NCBI RefSeq assembly: GCF_020037025.1 | Contig: NZ_JAIQLH010000156.1 | Location: forward strand, 1 to 35,851 | Reading direction: 5' to 3' | Length of the DNA: 35,851 nt | Source of the DNA: Streptomyces huiliensis | GTDB taxonomy: Bacteria; Actinomycetota; Actinomycetes; Streptomycetales; Streptomycetaceae | Shown: positions 23,811-30,363 of the stretch, in pieces | How positions within the stretch are numbered: the first letter of the stretch is position 1 | Layout: each line of letters starts with the position of its first letter | Program-made: the position numbers and the translations under genes | The notes under the pieces: model-generated | Database searches by the model: none | Seen by the model: only the letters and a program-made list of their open reading frames with translations | What the model was told of the DNA's origin: nothing

Positions 23811-24266
23811 TCAGCGCCGGCGGGCCGCCAGCCACGGGGAGAGGGGTACGAGCACGTGCTCCTTGTATGTCACGTCGCCCGGCAGCGGGACGACGAGTAC
23901 GGTGGCCGGCGGGAAGAAGCGGGTCACGATGTGGGCGGTCCCGGTGAACAGGGCGCGCAGGAAGTGCGGTACGTGCTCGTGCGCCACGTCCGGGAAGTCC
24001 ACGCCCTCCACGATGACGCGGGTGTCGCCCTCCGGGTGGACCGTCAGCTCGACGTGCGGCGGACCGGCCAGTTCCACGTACGCCTGGTGCGGCAGCGACC
24101 CGTCGGGGTCGGTGACCGCGAAGATCGGGGCGGAGGTGCGGCGGGCCACCTGGTCGGCGCCGATGTCGTGGGAGACGTCGGTCACCTCGCGGCCGTACTC
24201 CGCCGCGACCGCGCGGACGGCGGCGACGACGGATTCCGTGCTGGGCGTGGGTTCTGTGCTGGTCAT
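23811..24266 (-). CDS. Conserved-looking hypothetical protein
   Basis: This is a 151-residue soluble protein without signal peptide or membrane helices. It has an N-terminal helix (ESVVAAVRAVAAEYGREV), a central alternating beta region (HVELTVHPEGDTRVIVEGVDF), and a C-terminal part with THIVTRFF-like hydrophobic strands ending LVPLSPWLAARRR. I do not recognise the family. ATG 24266 is the natural start of this codon-biased stretch; its ribosome site is weak. It lies 74 bp downstream of the ArsR gene on the same strand and may be cotranscribed with it. Confidence 0.65.
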   Translation of the reverse strand: MTSTEPTPSTESVVAAVRAVAAEYGREVTDVSHDIGADQVARRTSAPIFAVTDPDGSLPHQAYVELAGPPHVELTVHPEGDTRVIVEGVDFPDVAHEHVPHFLRALFTGTAHIVTRFFPPATVLVVPLPGDVTYKEHVLVPLSPWLAARRR

Positions 24267-24340
24267 CGGCCCATCATGCAGGCGGGCGCGGGGGCGGTCC
24301 CGGCCGGGGTGCGCGCGGGCCCACCGGGGCGGTTCCGGGG

Positions 24341-24667
24341 TCAGCCCGCCTCGGCCAGCCGCGGCGGCTGGATCGCCGTCAGCGCCGCGTGGAGCCGGTG
24401 CAGCGCGTCCGGCCGCACCGAGTAGCAGATCTGCGTGCCCTGCCGGCGGGTGACGACCAGCCCGGTCTCGCGCAGCACCTTCAGGTGCTGGCTGATGGTC
24501 GGCTGCGACACGTGGAACAGCTCGGTGAAATCGCAGGCGCACGTCTCGGGCCGCTCGGCCAGCGCCTTCATGATGCCCAGCCGCACCGGGTGCCCGAGTG
24601 CCCTGAACATCGCCACCTCGGCCGCTTCGACGGTCCGGCCGGTCGAACTCCGCGCTTTCTCACTCAC
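24341..24667 (-). CDS. ArsR/SmtB-family repressor
   Basis: This 108-residue winged-helix repressor has the family core FRALGHPVRLGIMKALAERP, then the recognition helix VSQPTISQHLKVLRE. Residues 43-46 read CACD just before the HTH, the position of the alpha-3 metal site (CVCD) in ArsR and related sensors, so it may respond to arsenite or another soft metal. The start is the GTG at 24667. It is divergent from a 14-helix-type exporter. Its start codon lies two bases from the -35 of that gene's promoter, so binding would easily block transcription. Confidence 0.92.
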   Translation of the reverse strand: MSEKARSSTGRTVEAAEVAMFRALGHPVRLGIMKALAERPETCACDFTELFHVSQPTISQHLKVLRETGLVVTRRQGTQICYSVRPDALHRLHAALTAIQPPRLAEAG

Positions 24668-24668
24668 G

Positions 24669-24699
24669 TTGACACTCTATCAAATCGCGCTTATATAAT
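24669..24699 (+). promoter_or_regulatory. Near-consensus promoter of the MFS gene
   Basis: TTGACA at 24669-24674 is a perfect -35. After 17 bases comes TATATA (24692-24697), overlapping a perfect TATAAT at 24694-24699 (19-base spacing). Such a sequence is unusually close to the vegetative sigma consensus for a Streptomyces-like genome and would be strong unless repressed. Confidence 0.75.
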
Positions 24700-24702
24700 C
24701 CG

Positions 24703-24718
24703 TTGCCTAAATAGCCAA
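24703..24718. promoter_or_regulatory. Candidate ArsR operator at the transcription start
   Basis: TTGCCTAAATAGCCAA is a 16-bp imperfect palindrome (six of eight pairs match), placed just downstream of the -10. A repressor bound here would block the promoter. The adjacent ArsR protein is the obvious candidate. Confidence 0.45.
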
Positions 24719-24808
24719 GTGCCTATGAAAGCCTGTGGGTGATCCGCCGCCGGAACGGCGTGGCGTGCGGTGAGACGCGTCGTGGACGCCCGGGCGAACG
24801 GAGGTCCT

Positions 24809-26245
24809 ATGCGGGACGAGTCCGGTACCACCACCCCCGCGGAAGGCGTGCTGTCCCCGCGCTACCGCGCCCTGTCCTTCGGGCTGATCACCTCGGTGAC
24901 CCTGGTCGCCTTCCTCTGGCTCGGCGTGGCGACCGTGCTGCCGCGCGCGGCCGAGGAGCTGGGCGGGGTGCACCTCTTCGGCTGGGCCTTCACCGCGTTC
25001 ATGCTCGCCAACCTGTTCGGCACGGTTGCCGCCGGCCAGGGCGCCGACCGCGGCGGCCCCGTCCGCCCCTACCTCCAGGCGTTCACCGTCTTCGTCGCCG
25101 GCTGCGTCGTCGCCGCCCTCGCCGGCAACTGGTACGTCCTGCTGGCCGGCCGCGCCCTGCAGGGGCTAGGCGTCGGCGGCGTCCTGGCCCTCGCCTACCT
25201 GATCGTCGGGCGCGCCTACCCGGACGCGCTCCGGGCGCGCATGCTCGCCCTCGTCGCCTCCGCGTGGACCCTGCCGGCCCTGCTCGGCCCGGCCGTCGCC
25301 GGGGCGCTGGCGAACGCGACCGACTGGCGCGTCGTCTTCCTCGTCCTCGTCCCGCTCGTCCCCGTCGCCGCCCTGCTCACCCTGCCCGCCCTGCGCGGTC
25401 TCGCCCCCGCAGAACCCGGGCCGGGCGGGAACCGGCTGCCGCTCACGCTCCTGCTGGTGCTCGGCGTCGGCGCCCTCCTCGCGGGCCTGGAGAACCGCGA
25501 CCCCGCGGTGCTGGTCCCGCTGGTCGTCGCCGGACTCGCCGTCACCCTGCCGGCGCTCCGCAAGCTGCTGCCCGCCGGCACCCTCACCGTCCGCCGCGGC
25601 ATGCCCGCCGGCATGGTCGTGCGCGGCCTGGTCAGCGCCGCCTACTACGGCGGCGAGTCCTTCTTCCCGCTCAGCATGACGCGCGTCATGGGCCTGGACA
25701 CCCTCGGCTCCGGCCTCGCCCTCTCCGCCGGCGCCCTGACCTGGGTCACCGGCGCCTGGCTCCAGGCCAAGCTGGACACCCGGGGCGGCGGCGCCGGCCG
25801 GCACGCGCGCGTGGTGCTCGGGTTCGTGCTGCTGCTGGCCGGCGACGGGATGATCGCCCTGGCCGTGGGCACCTCACTGGAGAGCGTCGCGCTCGCCGTG
25901 GGCGGGTGGGCCGTCGCCGGCCTCGGCATGGGCCTCGTCTACCCCGCCGTCACCACCATCGTCCTCTCCCTGGCCCCCAAGGGGCAGGAGGGCGCCGCCA
26001 GTTCGGGCCTTCAGCTGTGCGAGACCCTCTCCGTCGCCGTCATGACCGGCGTCGGCACGGCCGTCACCGCGTACGGCTCCTCCCACGGCTGGGGCGACGG
26101 CCGGGGGCTCGGCCTGATCTACCTCATCGCCGCCGCCTGCGCCGTCCTCGGCGTCGCCGCCGGCCTGCGCACCGCGGTGCGCCGAAACACCGGGGCGACG
26201 GAAGCCGCCCCCGAACCGGCGTCCAGGGCCGAGCACCCGGCGTGA
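24809..26245 (+). CDS. MFS drug exporter controlled by ArsR
   Basis: This is a 478-residue major facilitator. It has the early helix SVTLVAFLWLGVATVLPRAAEELG, GQGADRGGPVRPY at the motif A loop, and a motif C-like WTLPALLGPAVAGALANATDW, followed by RVVFLVLVPLVPV as in DHA2 exporters. The number of helices looks like 13-14. ATG 24809 follows GGAGGT by five bases; a TTG/GTG start farther upstream is not needed. The promoter is strong and the divergent ArsR-type protein probably represses it. The substrate could be a drug or a metal-organic compound. Confidence 0.88.
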   Translation: MRDESGTTTPAEGVLSPRYRALSFGLITSVTLVAFLWLGVATVLPRAAEELGGVHLFGWAFTAFMLANLFGTVAAGQGADRGGPVRPYLQAFTVFVAGCVVAALAGNWYVLLAGRALQGLGVGGVLALAYLIVGRAYPDALRARMLALVASAWTLPALLGPAVAGALANATDWRVVFLVLVPLVPVAALLTLPALRGLAPAEPGPGGNRLPLTLLLVLGVGALLAGLENRDPAVLVPLVVAGLAVTLPALRKLLPAGTLTVRRGMPAGMVVRGLVSAAYYGGESFFPLSMTRVMGLDTLGSGLALSAGALTWVTGAWLQAKLDTRGGGAGRHARVVLGFVLLLAGDGMIALAVGTSLESVALAVGGWAVAGLGMGLVYPAVTTIVLSLAPKGQEGAASSGLQLCETLSVAVMTGVGTAVTAYGSSHGWGDGRGLGLIYLIAAACAVLGVAAGLRTAVRRNTGATEAAPEPASRAEHPA

Positions 26246-26258
26246 GGGACCGGAAAGA

Positions 26259-27071
26259 CTAGAAGGCGTGGGGCCGCCGGCCCTGCACCGAGTACATGAG
26301 GCACGAGGTGGCCAGGAAGTCCGGGTGGCTCATGGCCTCGCGGGCCGCCCGGAGACCGTCGTCCGTCAGGCCGGCGGAGCGGAAGCGGTCGCGGAGGTGG
26401 CGGGTGTTGTGGATCTGCAGGGCCGTGCCGGGGGAGTGGGCCCGCCACTGCTGGACGGCGGGCTCCGCGTCGACGTGGACGAGGCCAGCCCGGTGCATGG
26501 CGGTGGCCGCCCGGCGGCCCCAGGCCAGGTCGACCCCCGCCGCCCGGAGCAGCCGGAGCTTGGCGTCGAGGTAGGCGCGGTAGGCCGCCGCCGCGGCCTC
26601 GCCGCACCCGCCCACCGGCACCAGCGGGCCGTAGGTGGTCTCGTCGAACTCGTCCAGTTGCAGCCAGCCCCCCGGTCGGAGCGCGGCGACCAGCCGCCGC
26701 AGCACCGCCTCGCGCTCGGGCAGGTGCATCAGCACCAGGCGGGCGTGGACGATGTCGAACGCGCCCTCGGGCAGCGGGTCGGTCCGCGCGTCGTGGACGA
26801 GGACGCGCAGGCCGGGCGCGGCCGGGGCGTGCTGCGGTTTGACGTCCGTGGCCAGGACGGAACCGGTCGGCGCGACCCGCGCCGCCAGCCACCGCGCGAC
26901 GCTGCCGCCGCCCGCGCCCACCTCCAGGCAGTGCGCCCCCGGCGCGACCGGGAGGCGGGCGAGCCGGTGGGTGCTGAAGCCGTCGTACGCCGCGGCGAGG
27001 CAACGGTGTTGCTCCGTGGCGTGCTCACTGTCGTTGTCGAACGCGTAACCGAGCGGAGGAGTCGTGGTCAT
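26259..27071 (-). CDS. Class I SAM-dependent methyltransferase
   Basis: This is a 270-residue methyltransferase. Motif I is CLEVGAGGGSVARWLA (about 48-63), the acidic residue after strand 2 is in VLATDVKPQH, and the FDIVHARLVLMHLPE stretch holds motifs II/III. PGGWLQLDEFD follows. The ATG at 27071 has GAGGA about five bases upstream. The acceptor substrate is not predictable; relatives act on small molecules. It lies 147 bp downstream of the chitinase gene, separated by a terminator, and converges with the MFS gene at a 13-bp gap. Confidence 0.85.
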   Translation of the reverse strand: MTTTPPLGYAFDNDSEHATEQHRCLAAAYDGFSTHRLARLPVAPGAHCLEVGAGGGSVARWLAARVAPTGSVLATDVKPQHAPAAPGLRVLVHDARTDPLPEGAFDIVHARLVLMHLPEREAVLRRLVAALRPGGWLQLDEFDETTYGPLVPVGGCGEAAAAAYRAYLDAKLRLLRAAGVDLAWGRRAATAMHRAGLVHVDAEPAVQQWRAHSPGTALQIHNTRHLRDRFRSAGLTDDGLRAAREAMSHPDFLATSCLMYSVQGRRPHAF

Positions 27072-27170
27072 ACCGTCCTCGGAGTCGTCGTGGTCCGGAG
27101 CCCCGGCGCTGCCGGAACCGACGGTACCGACCCCGGCGCGCCCGGACCCCGGGGACGGCCGACGACCACC

Positions 27171-27198
27171 CGGTACGGGGACGGAAGCCCCCGTACCG
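27171..27198 (-). terminator. Hairpin terminator after the chitinase gene
   Basis: CGGTACGGGG (27171-27180) and CCCCGTACCG (27189-27198) form a perfect 10-bp stem with an 8-base loop, 21 bp beyond the chitinase stop on the minus strand. Confidence 0.65.
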
Positions 27199-27218
27199 CC
27201 GCATACCCGTGCGAGAGG

Positions 27219-28628
27219 TCAGCCGGTGAACGTACCGAGGATCCTGCTGTACTCGTACTCCTGCTGGCCCGGTATGCCGGAGCAGACCGGGCTCGCGGTC
27301 GGTTTGTCACACGGGTGGTCGCGGGTGGCCGACCACATGGACAGCCGACCGATGTGCTTCTGCGACGCCCAGGCGGCGAGCCGGCGGGCGTCCTCCAGCG
27401 TGAAGGTCTCGCCGGGGCTGTCGTTGACGCCGATCATCGGGGTGATGCCGACCATCTTCCACACCGCCGCGTCCGGGGTGCCCGGGTAGAGCGCGGCGAG
27501 CTGGTCGTGCAGGTTGGTGCCCGCGTCCATGGCGGCCTGGCCCATGTCCTTGACCGGGGGGCCGTAGTCCATGGCCATCACGTTCCAGGTCTCCACGGCC
27601 AGTCCGTTGCGCAGGGCGTCGCGCACGACCTCCAGGCCGTCCGGGGTGAGCCCGCTCGCCAGGACCGGCAGCGTGTACGAGATGTGCAACGGCGTGCCCT
27701 TGGCCGCGTACCGCTTCTGGAGTGCGGCGAGCGCCTTGGCCCGCCGGGTGTTGGCCGCCTTGTCGACGACGGCGGTGCCCTCGACGTCGAAGTCCAGCTT
27801 GTACGCCTTGAGCCGCTCGACGACACCGCCGTACGCCTCCGTGAGGGCGCCGACGTCCGTGATGTCCTGGGCGAGCTCCTGGTTGTTGGCGCCGCCGAAC
27901 GAGACGACCACGTCACCGCCCGCCCGCCGGAGCGCGTTGATCCGTGGGACCCCGTAGTTGCCCGAGACGGGGTGCGAGTGCTGGCCGCCCCAGACCGGCG
28001 TCTTCCGGTCCTGGGCGTCCGAGACGACGAACGCCGTGGTGAACTGCCGGGCCCCGCTCGCCTCCGACATCTTCGGCAGGTCGGGTTCGGGGTAGAGACT
28101 GGTGTCGACGTACGGGGCCCAGGTGGCGGGCGCGTCGGGCTTCCCGGGGGCGGCCGCGATGGGGGAGGGGTCCTCCTTCCAGGCGATGATGATCTCCAGG
28201 CCGTTCTGCGGCACCTTCCTGCGCCAGTCCTGGGACGGGTTCACGGTCAGCGTCGAGCCGGCGACGGTGACCTGGTCCTGCTGGTACTCGCTGTCGAAGG
28301 CCTGGCCCTCGGGCAGGGTGAACCGCACCTTCCAGTCGACGTCCGGGGTGGCCTGGCCGCTGACGGGCTTCAGTACGTAGTGGTAGGTGCCGCCGCTGCC
28401 CCAGTTCTGGTCCTTGCTGCCGGACTGGTCGCCGGTCCAGGACAGGCCGACCTTGTCGGCGGCGGACAGCAGTTCGGCGCCGAGCGGGCCGACGGCGAGG
28501 GTGGGCACACCGGACGATGTGGGGGTCGGTGCCGCGCCGGCCGGCAGGGCGGCGGCCGTTCCCGTCAGCAGACAGAGAACGGTTCCTGAGGCGACGACGG
28601 CACGGCGGACGGTGGGAGAGAGCGTCAT
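27219..28628 (-). CDS. Secreted GH18 chitinase with N-terminal carbohydrate-binding-like domain
   Basis: This is a 469-residue exported glycoside hydrolase. The signal peptide covers about 1-33 (RRAVVASGTVLCLLTGTAAA, cleavage near AGA-AP). Residues 45-155 form a beta-sandwich resembling a CBM2/chitin-binding module (VDWKVRFTLPEG). Residues about 170-469 are a GH18 barrel, with SFGG at 243-246 and the catalytic strand KLDFDVEG, Glu283 being the general acid. The first Asp of the DxxDxDxE motif is replaced by Tyr276, as in a non-canonical GH18 subgroup. ATG 28628 follows GGAGGAA. A DasR-type site lies 94 bp upstream, so induction by chitin-derived sugars is likely. Confidence 0.88.
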   Translation of the reverse strand: MTLSPTVRRAVVASGTVLCLLTGTAAALPAGAAPTPTSSGVPTLAVGPLGAELLSAADKVGLSWTGDQSGSKDQNWGSGGTYHYVLKPVSGQATPDVDWKVRFTLPEGQAFDSEYQQDQVTVAGSTLTVNPSQDWRRKVPQNGLEIIIAWKEDPSPIAAAPGKPDAPATWAPYVDTSLYPEPDLPKMSEASGARQFTTAFVVSDAQDRKTPVWGGQHSHPVSGNYGVPRINALRRAGGDVVVSFGGANNQELAQDITDVGALTEAYGGVVERLKAYKLDFDVEGTAVVDKAANTRRAKALAALQKRYAAKGTPLHISYTLPVLASGLTPDGLEVVRDALRNGLAVETWNVMAMDYGPPVKDMGQAAMDAGTNLHDQLAALYPGTPDAAVWKMVGITPMIGVNDSPGETFTLEDARRLAAWASQKHIGRLSMWSATRDHPCDKPTASPVCSGIPGQQEYEYSRILGTFTG

Positions 28629-28721
28629 GGTTCCTCCGCAGGCGTGGGGACTGCACCCCCCTCGGCGGAACAGCGCGGACCGGTCGGACGCGGGAGCAAC
28701 TCCCCATTGCTTCCACGCCGT

Positions 28722-28733
28722 TGGTCTGGACCA
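28722..28733. promoter_or_regulatory. DasR-responsive element (dre) upstream of chitinase
   Basis: TGGTCTGGACCA matches the core of the known DasR site TGGTCTAGACCA at 11 of 12 positions, with perfect TGGTC/GACCA arms. DasR is the GntR-type regulator of chitin and N-acetylglucosamine metabolism in Streptomyces, and chitinase genes are established targets. The site is 94 bp before the GH18 start codon. Confidence 0.75.
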
Positions 28734-29011
28734 CGGTGTTCCTCGGGCAGCATAGGGGGGCCGACGCGCGAGGGGAAGGCGGGAGCCGTGACAAGCGCGA
28801 GACGGGAGTGCGCTCGGGCCGGAGCGCCGAAGCGGCTTGATTCCGAAGGGAATTGTGGCCGACGGCCGCTGTTCCCCAGTAGGAATCGGACCTTCAGTCA
28901 TGGGTTACGGACGTCGGCCCGGCCGCCGGGGCTGCCGGTAACCCGTGGGCCCCTAGCATCGGTCGCGCCCTCCGGGAACCTCCCGGAAGCATGTGTCAGG
29001 GAGGCATTCCT
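28734..29011. other. Intergenic region between chitinase site and FG-GAP gene
   Basis: I see no gene. TAGCAT at about 28955 is a possible -10 for the small secreted protein starting at 29012. The remainder contains a short AT-richer stretch near 28840-28880 but no strong repeat. Confidence 0.4.
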
Positions 29012-29299
29012 GTGCGCACTTCGAAGGCCATCGCCGCACTCGTCCCGATCGCCCTCGGGGCGGTCCTCGCTCTCCCCGCGGCCGCCTCGGCCGACGGCTC
29101 CCGGCACGGCAGCCGGGCCGCCGCCGCGGCGCCCGCGTTCGGCAGCTTCCTGTTGCAGACCGGCACCGCCCTGCACGAGACCGACGACACCTTCGCGACG
29201 GCGACCGCCGACTGGAACCGCGACGGCCGCCCCGACCTGGTGGCGGTGAAGAAGAGCCGGACCGGCACCGGCAGCACCGAGGTCCACGTCCTCGGCTGA
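29012..29299 (+). CDS. Small secreted protein with a single FG-GAP/VCBS repeat
   Basis: This 95-residue protein has a signal peptide (VRTSKAIAALVPIALGAVLALP, cleavage near ASA-DG at about 27). It has one C-terminal FG-GAP/VCBS-type repeat, TATADWNRDGRPDLVAVKK, with a calcium-binding D-x-N-x-D-G-x-x-D pattern. Such repeats normally occur in sets of several, often attached to lysozyme-type enzymes, so this may be a remnant or a stand-alone minimal form. The GTG at 29012 follows GGGAGG by seven bases, which argues that it is translated. It is divergent from the chitinase gene. Confidence 0.72.
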   Translation: MRTSKAIAALVPIALGAVLALPAAASADGSRHGSRAAAAAPAFGSFLLQTGTALHETDDTFATATADWNRDGRPDLVAVKKSRTGTGSTEVHVLG

Positions 29300-29357
29300 C
29301 CCCCTCCCGTTCGCTGCCCGCGGGCTTCCACTCAGCGGGCGGCGAACGGACGCCGGG

Positions 29358-30116
29358 TCAGGCGGGCTTGCGCGCCTCGAACAGCACCCGCGACGAGTGG
29401 GCGACGAACGGGCCCTCCGCCCGGATCCGCTCGTCCAGCTCGCGCAGCCGGTCCCGGTAGCGGTCGACGGTGAAGCCGGGGACGGTCCAGATCACCTTGC
29501 GCAGGAAGTACACCACCGCGCCGACGTCGAAGAACTCCATCCGCAGCCGCTCCGACCGGACGTCCACCACCTCGAGACCGGCCGCCCGGGCCGCGGCGCT
29601 CTCGTCGTCCGGGTGGCGCTTCCGGCGCGCCTCGGGCTGCGGGCCGAGGAAGAACTCCACCAGCTCGAACACACTGGCCGGCCCGACGTGCTGCGCGAAG
29701 TAGGTGCCACCCGGCCGGAGCACCCGGGCCAGCTCCGACCACCACACGGTGGCCGGATGCCGGCTGGTCACCAGGTCGAACGCCGCGTCGGCGAACGGCA
29801 GCGGCGGCTCGTCCGGCGCCGCCACCACCACCGCGCCGCGCGGGTGCAGCAGCGCGGTGGCCTTGGCGACGTTCGGCGGCCAGGACTCGGTGGCCACCAT
29901 CGCCGGCGGCAGCACGGCGGCGCCCGCCAGCACCTCGCCGCCCCCGGTCTGGACGTCCAGCGCCGCCGACGCCCCGGCCAGCCGCGCGGCCATCAGCTTC
30001 TGGTAGCCCCAGGAGGGGCGCGCCTCGGTGGCCCGGCCGTCCAGCCAGGAGAAGTCCCAGCCGTCCACGGAAACGGAGGCCGCCTCGGCCACCAGATCAT
30101 CGAATCCACGGTTCAT
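29358..30116 (-). CDS. SAM-dependent methyltransferase
   Basis: This is a 252-residue class I methyltransferase. The SAM site reads ALDVQTGGGEVLAG (about 53-66), an unusual motif I with Gln-Thr in place of the usual Gly pair, as in a Streptomyces-type subgroup. AAFDLVTSRHPATVWWSELARVLRPGGTYF follows in the expected order (read here as two parts, motif IV and the post-IV helix). Alternative starts at 30128 and 30134 exist; ATG 30116 was preferred because the family begins near MNRGFDDLVAEAA. It is divergent from the SpoIIE-type gene. The substrate is unknown. Confidence 0.82.
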   Translation of the reverse strand: MNRGFDDLVAEAASVSVDGWDFSWLDGRATEARPSWGYQKLMAARLAGASAALDVQTGGGEVLAGAAVLPPAMVATESWPPNVAKATALLHPRGAVVVAAPDEPPLPFADAAFDLVTSRHPATVWWSELARVLRPGGTYFAQHVGPASVFELVEFFLGPQPEARRKRHPDDESAAARAAGLEVVDVRSERLRMEFFDVGAVVYFLRKVIWTVPGFTVDRYRDRLRELDERIRAEGPFVAHSSRVLFEARKPA

Positions 30117-30363
30117 AGCCCGAATCATCACCATAAATCGATGACAGTGCCATGTAATTTGTCGGCCGGCTGCGGACGGCCGGACCCGCCCGCGCCTCCG
30201 CCGGACCCGCCCCGGCTCGCGCCGCCCCCACCCCCGCTCCCGCCGGACCGGCCGCGCCCGAAGGGCGTACGGGCCGGACACGCGTCACTGTGGAAGATGT
30301 CCCGGGTGGAAGGCGCCCCGGCGCAGGCGCGGCCGGCCGGCCCCGCGCGGAAGGAGGCAGCCC

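Noticed and set aside
26268..28589. Open frame of 773 codons on the plus strand
   Set aside because: It is antisense to the methyltransferase and chitinase genes, both of which have clear motifs and ribosome sites.
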